64,000 nt of DNA from Streptomyces sp. YIM 130001 (GTDB lineage Bacteria > Actinomycetota > Actinomycetes > Streptomycetales > Streptomycetaceae). Positions 1 to 8,154 of this stretch are shown piece by piece. Each line of letters opens with the position of its first letter. Positions within the stretch are counted from its first letter, which is position 1. The notes under the pieces are model-generated. The model saw nothing but the letters and a program-made list of their open reading frames with translations. It was not told where the DNA came from and made no database searches. Both the position numbers and the translations under genes were made by a program. Location: contig NZ_KZ984568.1 in assembly GCF_003574445.1 (NCBI RefSeq), positions 62,001 to 126,000 of the forward strand, written 5' to 3'.

Positions 1-665
1 TTCAGGTCCTTCTGCACGGCGAAGCCGATCAGGGCCAGGACACCGACCGCCATCGCGAGTGCGCCGGCGAACATGTCCGGCCACAGCTTCATCGTCATGA
101 CGACCAGGGCCAGTTCGATCACACCGACGATCCCGCCGCGCAGCCGTCCGAACTGCTTGGTCACGGCGAGCACCGGGAACAGCGTGAACAGGAACAGGAT
201 CGGCGTGGACATCTCCTGCATGGCGGTCAGGAAGTCCACCGGCAGATCGTGGGCGACGTCGTTCGCACCGTTCAGGCCGAAGACGACCACGGCGCCCCAG
301 CCGGCGCCGAGCAGCGGTGCGATCCACTTCCGCGGCGCGAGCAGGCCGAGGATGTCCGTGGGCAGGAACAGCAGCCAGGGGTTGAGCACTCCGGACGCCA
401 GCGCCATCGGTGCGCCGAGCCCGAAGATGAAGCCCGCCGACAGTCCGAACGACACCGCGGTGGTGGCGCTGCGGGTGGTGCGGCCCTGGATGAAGTCGAG
501 CATGAACGGGCGTACGCCGTCGTTGAAGACGGCGAGCGCCATGTGCGAGATGAAGGCGGTCAGGGCGCAGAGCGCGATGACGGTCAGCTGCTGGGCGACC
601 GAGAGATTCAGGCTGGTGCCGGCCGCGAGCACGGAAGTGAGCTGATCTGCGGGGGCGTTACTCAC
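1..665 (-). CDS. yhfT: YhfT-family integral membrane protein (partial, C-terminus off the left edge)
   Basis: The GTG at 665 (VSNAPADQL...) is preceded by AGGAGT five bases upstream, a clear ribosome binding site. The visible ~221 residues are strongly hydrophobic, with at least five membrane-spanning stretches (for example ALCALTAFISHMALAVF and ATTAVVSFGLSAGFIFGLG). I assign it to the YhfT family because it sits downstream of yhfZ, yhfY and yhfU homologues in the same relative order as in the Escherichia coli yhf operon. It is probably a carrier or channel for the unknown substrate of the operon. The coding frame continues past position 1, so length and C-terminus are unknown. Confidence 0.75.
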   Translation of the reverse strand, partial: MSNAPADQLTSVLAAGTSLNLSVAQQLTVIALCALTAFISHMALAVFNDGVRPFMLDFIQGRTTRSATTAVSFGLSAGFIFGLGAPMALASGVLNPWLLFLPTDILGLLAPRKWIAPLLGAGWGAVVVFGLNGANDVAHDLPVDFLTAMQEMSTPILFLFTLFPVLAVTKQFGRLRGGIVGVIELALVVMTMKLWPDMFAGALAMAVGVLALIGFAVQKDL

Positions 666-677
666 GGGATACTCCTT

Positions 678-738
678 GCTGCCCTGCGGGGACGGTCAGG
701 GCTACTGCGCTGCCCTGCGGGACCGTCAGGGCTTCGGC
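678..738. repeat. Tandem 31-bp repeat forming two hairpins between yhfU and yhfT
   Basis: Two near-identical copies of about 31 bases (starting at 678 and 709) lie in the yhfU-yhfT gap. Each contains the inverted arms GCCCTG and CAGGGC separated by 9-10 bases (681-702 and 712-732), so the transcript would carry two consecutive small stem-loops just upstream of the yhfT ribosome binding site. They could stabilise or process the mRNA, or attenuate between the genes. That role is inference. Confidence 0.5.
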
Positions 739-805
739 ACGGGGGAGGTGCGCGCCGGTGGGGAGCCGGCCGGGGTGGGGCCCGGTGCGCGACGGTGGTG
801 CGGGG

Positions 806-1162
806 TCAGGCGCGCGCGGCGATGGCGCGGGCCAGCATGGGGGCGACGGTGTCGATCTGGTCCATGGCGAAGCCGAAGACCTTCTTTCCTTCCGCCAACA
901 GGGAGTTGACGTCGTCCTCGGTGGGCACGGAGCGGCCGAAGGTGTGGCACGCGGCGTTGCCCATCAGGCCGACGAGGACGCCCAGCGACGCACCGGCGCC
1001 GGTGTGGCAGGTGCCGAGGTAGTAGTCGGCCTGGCCGGCGCGGAGCTTCATCGCGGCGTCCATGTCGCTGGACTCGACGGCTTCGACGCCGTCGAGGCCG
1101 AGCGCGTTGACGGTGCGGGTGACCTCGACCTTGCCCACGCCGCCGGTGAGGATCTTCGTCAT
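806..1162 (-). CDS. yhfU: YhfU-family (DUF2620) protein
   Basis: 118 residues from an ATG at 1162 with AAGGAC upstream. The N-terminus MTKILTGGVGKVEVTRTV and the Cys/His-containing stretch TCHTGAGASLGVLVG resemble the small DUF2620/YhfU family of the enterobacterial yhf operon. The glycine-rich start and the size would suit a small PTS-IIB-like fold, although that comparison is inference and the function is not known to me. It lies 49 bases downstream of the PRD gene and 140 bases upstream of yhfT on the same strand, so it is probably in one transcript with both. Confidence 0.8.
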   Translation of the reverse strand: MTKILTGGVGKVEVTRTVNALGLDGVEAVESSDMDAAMKLRAGQADYYLGTCHTGAGASLGVLVGLMGNAACHTFGRSVPTEDDVNSLLAEGKKVFGFAMDQIDTVAPMLARAIAARA

Positions 1163-1211
1163 GGCTGGTCCTTCTCTCTGGATGTCTTGCTGGGTACGGG
1201 GCCGGGGTCCG

Positions 1212-1589
1212 TCAGCCGGCGGGCGACTGCTGGGCCAGTACGGCGAGATGCAGGCCGAGGAAGTTGACCTCGGACTCGGGGAGGGCGGCGCCGAGCCGTC
1301 CGGCGGCCCGGGCGGCGACCTCGCGTGCCCTGGCCACCGCCTCCGGGTGGTCGGCCAGCTCGGCCGCGACCTGGTCGTCGGTGCGGAACTCCTCGATCGG
1401 CTCGCCGTCGAGGAGCCGGGTGAGCGCCATCATCAGGTGGCTGGTGAGCATGCCCGCGGTGTCCTCGGTGACGTCCTTGCCCTCGGCCGCGAGGGCTTCG
1501 AGCTCGGCGGTGACGAAGTCGGCGACCTCGGGGCGGACCTGACCGCCGTCGCGGAACAACTGGATGCGGAGCGCGAGTCGGTCGTCCAT
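1212..1589 (-). CDS. yhfY: PRD-domain protein, YhfY-like
   Basis: 125 residues from an ATG at 1589 with GAAGGAAG upstream. The helical sequence carries a conserved-type histidine in SHLMMALTRLLDGEP (about residue 50) and a second in FLGLHLAVLA near the end, the pattern of a single PTS regulation domain (PRD). No DNA-binding or PTS EII domain is attached, as in E. coli YhfY. It is followed 49 bases later by yhfU. It may sense phosphotransfer from the PTS, but no phosphocarrier is encoded nearby. The family call is good; the function is unknown. Confidence 0.75.
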   Translation of the reverse strand: MDDRLALRIQLFRDGGQVRPEVADFVTAELEALAAEGKDVTEDTAGMLTSHLMMALTRLLDGEPIEEFRTDDQVAAELADHPEAVARAREVAARAAGRLGAALPESEVNFLGLHLAVLAQQSPAG

Positions 1590-1664
1590 GGTCTTCCTTC
1601 GGTGGCGCGGGTGGTTCCTGGTGGGTCGGGCGGGCGGTCCGGGGTGGCGGCCGCGCGCGTGGTC

Positions 1665-2606
1665 TCAGTACGACGGGATGCGCTCGCCGCGCAGCACCTC
1701 GCTCTGCAGTGCGGTGATCAGGGACAGGTCGAGCGCCTCCCGTACGGCCTGGAAGGCGGCCGCACTGTTGGCGCGCCCGACGATCGCGGCGCTCGAGTTC
1801 CTGAGCGCCAGTTCGCGGGTGACCTCGTCGCCGAGCGGCAGCACGTCGGCCAGTTCCTCGCCGAGCCGGCCCTGCACCTCGTCGACGTTCCAGACGGTGG
1901 CGTCGGCCCTGGCATGGGCGAACAGATCCCGCAGCTGCATGTACGAGGCCTCGACCCACTCGATGTCGGAGCGCCCCGCGAACGCCTTCTCGGCGAGCAG
2001 GACCTGGTCCCGTGAGCTGTGGTCCACGGCCACCCGCAGCCCGTGGTCGTGCACGGTCGCGCCCCGGCGCAGCAGCAGCCCGTGCGCGCCCACGTAGGTG
2101 GCGGGCCCGAGATCGGCGATCAGCTTGACGGAGTGCTCCTCGACCAACTGATCGGCGGCGAGCCGGGACAGGACGACGAGGTCGACCTTGCCCTCGAGCA
2201 GCGCGCCGATACGAGCCGTGGCGCCACGCATGAAGGTGATGGCGAAGGGGGCACCGGCCTGCTCGAAGGCCGCCCGCAGTCCGGTGGCGAGGCCCTCGTA
2301 GCGGCGCGAGTAGGGCAGCGGCATCGCGGCGAGCAGGGTGCCGAGTCCGGAGAGCCGCCAGAGTATGGCGCGGTCCGAGGCCACCAGGAAGGTGCCGAGG
2401 TGGCCGCGCGCCTGGGTCTCGATGGCGCCGGCCGACTCCAGGAGGCGGAGGCCGGCCTGCACGGTGCCGTTCCCGACGTGCAGTTCCTGGGCCAGGTCAC
2501 GGACCCGGGGCAGCCGGGTGTCGGGCTCGTGGTGCAGCAGCAGAACCGCGAGCCTTCGGGCGGTGAGCCCGTTGCGCGTCAGGAAGCGATCGTCGAAACC
2601 GTTCAC
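1665..2606 (-). CDS. yhfZ: YhfZ-family transcriptional regulator
   Basis: 313 residues if started at the GTG at 2606 (VNGFDDRFL...); an in-frame start at 2666 would add 20 residues that look unlike protein. An N-terminal winged helix-turn-helix (about residues 10-70, with NGTVQAGLRLLESAGAIE) is followed by a periplasmic-binding-protein-like effector domain. Landmarks shared with E. coli YhfZ as I recall it include AMPLPYSRRYEGLATGL, MRGA, LGPATYVGAHGLL and the terminal PSY. It is the first gene of the minus-strand cluster, so it is the likely autoregulator. The 24-bp dyad at 2615-2638 lies immediately upstream of this start and supports choosing it. Confidence 0.82.
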   Translation of the reverse strand: MNGFDDRFLTRNGLTARRLAVLLLHHEPDTRLPRVRDLAQELHVGNGTVQAGLRLLESAGAIETQARGHLGTFLVASDRAILWRLSGLGTLLAAMPLPYSRRYEGLATGLRAAFEQAGAPFAITFMRGATARIGALLEGKVDLVVLSRLAADQLVEEHSVKLIADLGPATYVGAHGLLLRRGATVHDHGLRVAVDHSSRDQVLLAEKAFAGRSDIEWVEASYMQLRDLFAHARADATVWNVDEVQGRLGEELADVLPLGDEVTRELALRNSSAAIVGRANSAAAFQAVREALDLSLITALQSEVLRGERIPSY

Positions 2607-2614
2607 ACAATGGA

Positions 2615-2638
2615 CAGTAACCAGGATCCTGGATACTG
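2615..2638. promoter_or_regulatory. Near-perfect 24-bp palindrome, probable YhfZ operator
   Basis: CAGTA at 2615 and TACTG at 2634 flank the 12-bp perfect palindrome CCAGGATCCTGG (2621-2632). Over 24 bases only one symmetric pair mismatches. It lies 9-32 bases upstream of the yhfZ GTG, in the gap between yhfZ and the divergent ftsH-like gene, where an operator for autoregulation would be expected. Binding by YhfZ is inferred from position alone. Confidence 0.6.
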
Positions 2639-2728
2639 GCAACTGCCCATCTGCGTCGATATTCAACTCCGGTCTCGATCGTGAAGCCGCTCATACCCGG
2701 AATGCCCGAAAGATCGCCATCTCGAATA

Positions 2729-4669
2729 GTGGCGAGCGCGTTGACCAGCCCCGTACCTCCGCGCGACCGCACCGACCAGCCGTGGCGATCCGAAGGCCCC
2801 CCGCCCCCGCCCCCGCCCCCGCGCAAGCGGATGCCCGGCGGCTGGCGCAGCCTGATTCTCACCGCCCTCACGGTCTTCCTGCTGACCAACCTGGCGCTCT
2901 CACTGTTCGGTGAGGACGAGCCGAAGACGATCTCGTACACCGAATTCAGCAAGCAGGTCACCACGGGCAACGTGGAGAAGATCTACGCCAAGGGCGACGA
3001 GATCCAGGGCGACCTCAAGAAGGACGCCAAACTCCCGGGCGACGGCGACAGTTACGACAAGTTCTCCACCCGGCGCCCGAGCTTCGCCGACGACAAACTC
3101 TGGGGCGAACTCACCGAACAGAACGTGGTGGTCACCGCCGAGCCGGTGTACAAGGAGCCGAACCTCTTCACCAATCTGCTGATCTCGCTCGCCCCGCTCC
3201 TCCTCCTGGTCGGTCTGTGGATCTTCATCTCCCGCCGGATGGCCTCGGGCATGGGCGGCGGCGCCGGCGGCATGCTAGGCCGGAAGACACCGCCCGAGCC
3301 GGTGGAACTCGAGGCGGCCCAGCGCACCACCTTCGCCGACGTGGCCGGTATCGACGGGGTCGAGGGCGAGCTCAGCGACGTCGTCGACTTCCTCAAGAGC
3401 CCCGACGCCTACCGCAGTCTCGGCGCCAGGATGCCGGGCGGTGTGCTCCTCGCGGGCCCCCGGGCACCGGCAAGACTCTGCTCGCCCGAGCGGTGGCCGG
3501 CGAGGCCGGAGTGCCGTTCTTCTCGGCCTCCGCCTCCGAGTTCATCGAGATGATCGTCGGCGTGGGCGCCTCACGGGTGCGGGAACTGTTCGCCGAGGCC
3601 CGCAAGGTGGCGCCCGCGATCATCTTCATCGACGAGATCGACACCATCGGCCGGGCCCGCGGCGGCGGTTCCGGCATGGGTGGACACGACGAACGCGAGC
3701 AGACGCTCAACCAGATCCTCACGGAGATGGACGGTTTCAGCGGCTCCGAGGGCGTCGTCGTCATCGCCGCCACCAACCGCCCCGACATCCTCGACCTCGC
3801 CCTGACCCGCCCTGGCCGCTTCGACCGCACGGTGATGGTCAGCCCGCCCGACCGGAACGGGCGCGCCGCCATCGTGGACATCCACACCCGCCACATCCCG
3901 CTCGCCGACGACGTCGACCTCACCCAGGTGGCCCGTACGACACCGGGAATGACCGGCGCAGACCTCGCCAATCTCGCCAACGCGGCGGCTCTCCTCGCCG
4001 TCAAGCGCAAGCAGCGGCAGGTCACCGCGGCAGACTTCTCCGACGCCCTCGAGAAGGTCCGACTCGGTGCTGAGCGGCCCCTGGTGATGCCCGCAGAGGA
4101 ACGCCGCTGCACGGCGTACCACGAGAGCGGCCACGCACTCCTCGGCATGCTGCAGCCCGGCGCCGACCCGGTCCGCAAGATCACCATCGTGCCGCGCGGC
4201 CGTGCACTGGGCGTCACGCTCTCCACGCCCGACGCCGACAGATACGCGTACACGGAGGAGTATCTGCGCGGCCGGATCATCGGTGCCCTCGGCGGGATGG
4301 CGGCCGAGAGTGTGGTCTTCGGTGTCGTCACCACCGGCGCCGAGAGCGACCTCGAGCAGGTCACCAATCTCGCCCGCGGCATGGTCGCCCGCTGGGGGCA
4401 TGAGCGAACGCGTCGGCCGGCTCTCCGCCCTGCCGAGCACCTCCCAGGAGCCGTACGGACTGGCCGCAGCTCCCGTCACCCTCGACACCATCGACAACGA
4501 GATGCGCCGCATCGTCGACGAGTGCTACGAGAGCGCCTGCCGCCAACTCCGCGACCAGCGCGACAAGCTCGACGCCCTCTCCGAGGCACTCCTCGCCAAC
4601 GAGACCCGCGACGAGGCCGAGGCCTACCGCGCGGCCGGCATCACCCGCCTGGCCAAGCCCGCTTACTGA
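2729..4669 (+). pseudogene. ftsH: FtsH-like AAA+ zinc metalloprotease, reading frame broken twice
   Basis: Three frame segments add up to one FtsH-type protein of about 646 residues. The N-part (to about 3460) has a proline-rich leader, a membrane helix (LILTALTVFLLTNLALSLF), an extracytoplasmic domain, a second helix (ISLAPLLLLVGLWIFI) and the start of the AAA+ domain. The middle (3460-4395) has GTGKT, IIFIDEID, the second region of homology and the protease motif HESGH. The end (4396-4669) is the C-terminal helical domain. The shifts fall at a C5 run (3457-3461, C6 expected inside Walker A) and a G5 run (4394-4398, G4 expected) and cancel exactly. Homopolymer sequencing errors are the simplest explanation; otherwise the gene is dead. 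Likely start GTG 2729 or TTG 2741. Confidence 0.85.
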
Positions 4670-4688
4670 ACCCGCCGGAGATACGCCT

Positions 4689-5561
4689 TCACCGGGTACG
4701 CGCGATCAAGTACCGGAACACATGCGGCATCCAGACCGTGCCGTCCCGGCGGACATACGGATGCAGCGCCTCCGCCAGCTCCTTGGCCACCTGCTCCCGC
4801 TCCGAGTTCCGGGTCGCCGCGTCGAACAGCCCCGTCGACATCAGGCCGCGCACCGCACTGCGCACATCCGCGTACCCGAACGGGCAGGCCACCCGTCCGG
4901 ATCCGTCCGGCACCAACCCCGCACGCGCCGCCGCCTCCTCCAGATCGTCCCGCCGGGCGGAACGCCAACTCCCGTTCCCGCGCAGCGGATCGGCGAGGCG
5001 GGTCGCCAACCGCAGTACCGAAGTCGCCGCGCAGCGTTCGGGCGGCCCCCAGCCGGCCAGCACCACCGTGCCACCGCGTCCGACGAGCGGCAGCGCCTCG
5101 GCCAACTGCCCGAGCAGCGCGTCGAAGTCCCCGTCCACCGCACCGATCGGCGAGAAGGCGGTGACCAGGTTGTACGGCGATCCCCCCGGCGGGGCGGCGT
5201 CCGCGGGCCCGCCCTCCACCAGCCGCGGCGCATCCGCGGACCGGCCGCCCTCGTCGGCCTCGGCGTCAACCGCAGACTCCAGTCGTTCGCCCGCGAGTGC
5301 GAGCAGTTCCGGTGCACCCGAATCCACTCCCGTCACGTCCGCCCCACGCCGCGCCGCGAGCAGCAGCGCGAGCCCGGAGCCGCAGCCGAGGCCGAGGAGG
5401 CGGGTGCCGGGCCCGACCTCCAGGCGCTCGTACACGGCCTCGTAGAGCGGAACCGGCATCCGCTCCTGGATCTCCGCCCAGTCGCGAGCGCGGGACCGCA
5501 CCTCGGGGTCCCGGCCGGTCGCCGGTCGCGGGCCGTGTCGTCGGGCGAGCGTAGGTGTCAT
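4689..5561 (-). CDS. SAM-dependent class I methyltransferase
   Basis: 290 residues from an ATG at 5561, convergent with the ftsH-like gene (20 bases between stops) and divergent from proS. The glycine motif RLLGLGCGSGLALLLAARRGADVTGVD (about residues 55-80) is methyltransferase motif I with the acidic residue that binds the adenosine ribose. A short segment resembling motif II/III (GGTVVLAGWG) follows. The central region has an acidic insertion (DAEADEGGRSAD). Substrate not identifiable from sequence. Confidence 0.75.
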   Translation of the reverse strand: MTPTLARRHGPRPATGRDPEVRSRARDWAEIQERMPVPLYEAVYERLEVGPGTRLLGLGCGSGLALLLAARRGADVTGVDSGAPELLALAGERLESAVDAEADEGGRSADAPRLVEGGPADAAPPGGSPYNLVTAFSPIGAVDGDFDALLGQLAEALPLVGRGGTVVLAGWGPPERCAATSVLRLATRLADPLRGNGSWRSARRDDLEEAAARAGLVPDGSGRVACPFGYADVRSAVRGLMSTGLFDAATRNSEREQVAKELAEALHPYVRRDGTVWMPHVFRYLIARTR

Positions 5562-5772
5562 GGAAGCCCCAATCGCCGAGAGCCGGCTGGAGAGTTCAGC
5601 GGTGTGCCCCGTTGGTCCGTCCCCGTGCCCGTGCGCCCCCGTATGCCAGAGAACTCCCCATCCGCCGTGCCGTCCAGAGGGCGTCGGGCACCGCTTGCGT
5701 CCGGCGCCGGCGCCGGCGGTACGGGAGAAATCGGCACGCGCATCCACAGCCTCGCCCCGTACCATGCGCGCC

Positions 5773-7188
5773 ATGGCAAAGGCTCCCGTACTCACGCCCC
5801 AGGCGGACGACTTCCCCCGCTGGTACCAGGACCTGATCACCAAGGCGGAGCTCGCCGACAACGGTCCGGTGCGCGGCACCATGGTCATCAGGCCGTACGG
5901 CTACAGCCTGTGGGAGCGGATGCAGCAGGAGATGGACGCCCGGATCAAGCGGGCGGGCGCCGAGAACGCCTACTTCCCGCTGTTCATCCCGCAGTCCTAC
6001 CTGACCAAGGAGGCCGAGCACGTCGAGGGCTTCGCCCCCGAACTCGCCGTGGTCACGCACGGCGGCGGCAAGGAGCTCGACGAGCCCGTCGTCGTCCGCC
6101 CGACCTCCGAGACGGTGGTCAACGCCTCGTTCGCGAAGTGGGTGCAGAGCTACCGCGACCTGCCGCTGCTCATCAACCAGTGGGCGAACGTGGTCCGTTG
6201 GGAAATGCGCCCCCGCGTCTTCCTGCGCACCACCGAGTTCCTCTGGCAGGAGGGCCACACCGCCCACGCCACCTACGAGGAGGCCCGCGCGTACGCCGAG
6301 CACATCCACCGCGAGGTCTACGCCGACTTCATGGTGAACGTCCTCGGCATCGACGTCGTCCTCGGCCGCAAGACCCCGGGCGAACGCTTCGCCGGCGCCA
6401 TCAACACCCTCACCCTCGAAGGCGTGATGCGGGACGGCAAGGCCCTGCAGATGGGTACCAGCCACGAACTCGGCACCAACTTCGCCAAGGCCTTCGGCAC
6501 CCGCTACCTCTCCAAGGGCGGCGAGCAGGAACTCGTCTGGCAGACCTCCTGGGGCTCCTCGACCCGCATGGTCGGCGGCCTGATCATGGCGCACGGCGAC
6601 GACCAGGGCCTCAGGGTGCCGCCGCGGCTCGCCCCGGTGCAGGTCGTGGTGCTCGCCATCAAGGACGACCCGGCGGTCCTCGAACAGGTCCACGCGATCG
6701 GCGAGCGCCTCACCGCGGCCGGAGTCCGGGTGCGCGTCGACGACCGTACGGACACCCCGTTCGGACGCCGCGCGGTCGACTGGGAACTCAAGGGAGTACC
6801 GGTACGCATCGAGGTCGGCCCGCGTGATCTGGAGAACGGCACCGTGGTGCTGGCCCGCCGCATTCCCGGCAGCAAGGAATCGGTCGCTCCGAACGCCGTC
6901 GACGCACTCGTCCCCGACCTCCTCGAGGAGGACCAGCAGCGGCTGCTGTCCGAGTCCCGGATCCGCCGCCAGGCCCTGACCTCCGAGGCCGCCACGGTCG
7001 AGGAGGCCGCGGACGTGGCCCTCGCCGGGGGAGTGGCCCGCATTCCCTGGGCCACCCTCGGCGAGGAGGGCGAGGCCCGCCTGGCCGAACACTCGGTCTC
7101 CGTACGGTGCCTGATCGCCGAGGACGGGGCGGTGCCGGACCGCGACGACGCACCGGGTAACGTCGCCCTCGTCGCGCGGGCGTACTGA
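5773..7188 (+). CDS. proS: Prolyl-tRNA synthetase, archaeal/eukaryal type
   Basis: 471 residues from ATG 5773 (MAKAPVLTPQADDFPRWYQD); ATG 5764 is an alternative three codons earlier, and neither has a clear Shine-Dalgarno. Class II synthetase landmarks are present: motif 2 (RWEMRPRVFLRTTEFLWQEG, about residues 140-160), motif 3 (TRMVGGLIMAHGDDQGLRVPP, about 262-282), then an anticodon-binding domain (APVQVVVLAIKDDP...) and a C-terminal extension. There is no editing insertion between motifs 2 and 3, which places it in the shorter archaeal/eukaryal type. To my knowledge Streptomyces also has a longer bacterial-type ProRS elsewhere, so this may be a second copy. Confidence 0.92.
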   Translation: MAKAPVLTPQADDFPRWYQDLITKAELADNGPVRGTMVIRPYGYSLWERMQQEMDARIKRAGAENAYFPLFIPQSYLTKEAEHVEGFAPELAVVTHGGGKELDEPVVVRPTSETVVNASFAKWVQSYRDLPLLINQWANVVRWEMRPRVFLRTTEFLWQEGHTAHATYEEARAYAEHIHREVYADFMVNVLGIDVVLGRKTPGERFAGAINTLTLEGVMRDGKALQMGTSHELGTNFAKAFGTRYLSKGGEQELVWQTSWGSSTRMVGGLIMAHGDDQGLRVPPRLAPVQVVVLAIKDDPAVLEQVHAIGERLTAAGVRVRVDDRTDTPFGRRAVDWELKGVPVRIEVGPRDLENGTVVLARRIPGSKESVAPNAVDALVPDLLEEDQQRLLSESRIRRQALTSEAATVEEAADVALAGGVARIPWATLGEEGEARLAEHSVSVRCLIAEDGAVPDRDDAPGNVALVARAY

Positions 7189-7486
7189 AAGTACTGACCG
7201 GGTCACGTCCCGCCGGAGCGGATCCCTTCCGACCGGAGGGAACCCCGAGGGCGGGGAGCCCGTCGGACGGGAGACCACTCCGGAAGGCTCCAGTGCGGGA
7301 ACCGCTCCCTCCGGGGCGGAATCGGCCGAAACACCCCTTGCGCCGCCCCCGACATCAAGGGCCACGTCCGGCGGACCTGCGCTACGCGTGGATGCGTACC
7401 TGGTACTACGTACCGCCTTGTGCTGAGATCCCCCGGCTTCTCGGTACATCTGCGCACCCGCCCTCGTCCGGACGCATCAGCGGCAA
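7189..7486. other. Intergenic region, no supported gene
   Basis: About 300 bases between proS and the next promoter. It holds several short GC-rich inverted repeats (CCGGAG/CTCCGG type) and no convincing coding frame. A 65-codon plus-strand frame (7293-7490) has no ribosome binding site and a random composition. No T-box or other riboswitch was recognised. I see no strong terminator for proS. Confidence 0.5.
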
Positions 7487-7515
7487 CTGACTGGTACGTG
7501 CAAATTATTTGGGAT
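7487..7515 (+). promoter_or_regulatory. Candidate housekeeping promoter
   Basis: CTGACT (7487-7492), a 17-base spacer and TGGGAT (7510-7515) form a plausible HrdB-type promoter. The spacer contains the most AT-rich patch nearby (CAAATTATTT, 7501-7510). It would drive the gene starting at 7561 with a short leader. Confidence 0.35.
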
Positions 7516-7560
7516 GGCCCGGAATAGGAACAAGGAGCCACCCCGGCTCGTTGTCACGAC

Positions 7561-8154
7561 GTGAGCACGACACCAACTGTTCTCGCCGCAGAGCTGGCGC
7601 AGGCGTGGGCCGACATTCAGCGGTACCACCCCGAGCTGCCGGATCTAGCCGCGCCCGAATCCCTGATCGGAGAGTCCTCGTCCGCCTGTGGCGCCGAGCT
7701 CTCCTTCGAGCGACTGCTGCATGAGGCAGTCCACGGCATCGCCGCCGCACGCGGCATCCGTGACACCTCACGCGCAGGCCGCTACCACAACCGCCGATTC
7801 CTGGCGATCGCCGAGGAGTTGGGCCTCGACCACCCCGAGGAGCCGCATCCCAGCAGTGGCTTCTCGCTGGTCGCACTCAACCCCGAAGCGAGACGGCGCT
7901 ACCGGCCGACGGTCGAGCGGCTCGAGCGCGCGCTGCGCGCCCACACCGCCGCGACCTCCAAGGACACCGCACGCTCGTTCCGCGGACCTGCCGCACGGCA
8001 CGGTTCGTCCGGCGGTGGCGTCCGCGTCAAGGCCGTCTGCGACTGCGGGCGGAACGTCCGCGTGGTCCCCTCGGTCCTCGCCCAGGCGCCGATCATGTGC
8101 GGCGGCTGCGGCAAGCCGTTCCGCATCCCCGAGGTGGTGGCCGCGGTGGGATGA
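7561..8154 (+). CDS. Small HExxH metalloprotease-like protein with C-terminal zinc ribbon
   Basis: 197 residues from GTG 7561. An N-terminal helical part contains HEAVHG at residues 54-59, the HExxH zinc-metalloprotease signature and similar to SprT-like proteins. The C-terminus has CDCG and CGGCG pairs (about residues 160-185), a four-cysteine zinc ribbon. AAGGAG is present but 24 bases upstream, so the start or mode of initiation is uncertain; no earlier in-frame start exists. It is monocistronic, upstream of rpsP. The architecture suggests a SprT-type protease or a zinc-dependent DNA-associated protein; the substrate is unknown. Confidence 0.6.
   Translation: MSTTPTVLAAELAQAWADIQRYHPELPDLAAPESLIGESSSACGAELSFERLLHEAVHGIAAARGIRDTSRAGRYHNRRFLAIAEELGLDHPEEPHPSSGFSLVALNPEARRRYRPTVERLERALRAHTAATSKDTARSFRGPAARHGSSGGGVRVKAVCDCGRNVRVVPSVLAQAPIMCGGCGKPFRIPEVVAAVG

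Noticed and set aside
3393..4571. Large minus-strand frames over the ftsH-like gene
   Set aside because: Serine/arginine-rich shadows of the AAA+ domain, no family similarity.
4670..5445. Continuation of the ftsH-like middle frame past the second shift point
   Set aside because: After the G-run the real protein resumes in the original frame and ends at 4669; the continuation is arginine/alanine-rich and lies antisense to the methyltransferase.
5596..7449. 617-codon minus-strand open frame over proS
   Set aside because: Antisense shadow of proS; rich in Gly/Val/Asp from the complement of biased codons and without motifs.
7293..7490. 65-codon plus-strand ORF between proS and the metalloprotease-like gene
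   Set aside because: No ribosome binding site, random composition, and overlaps the likely promoter of the next gene.
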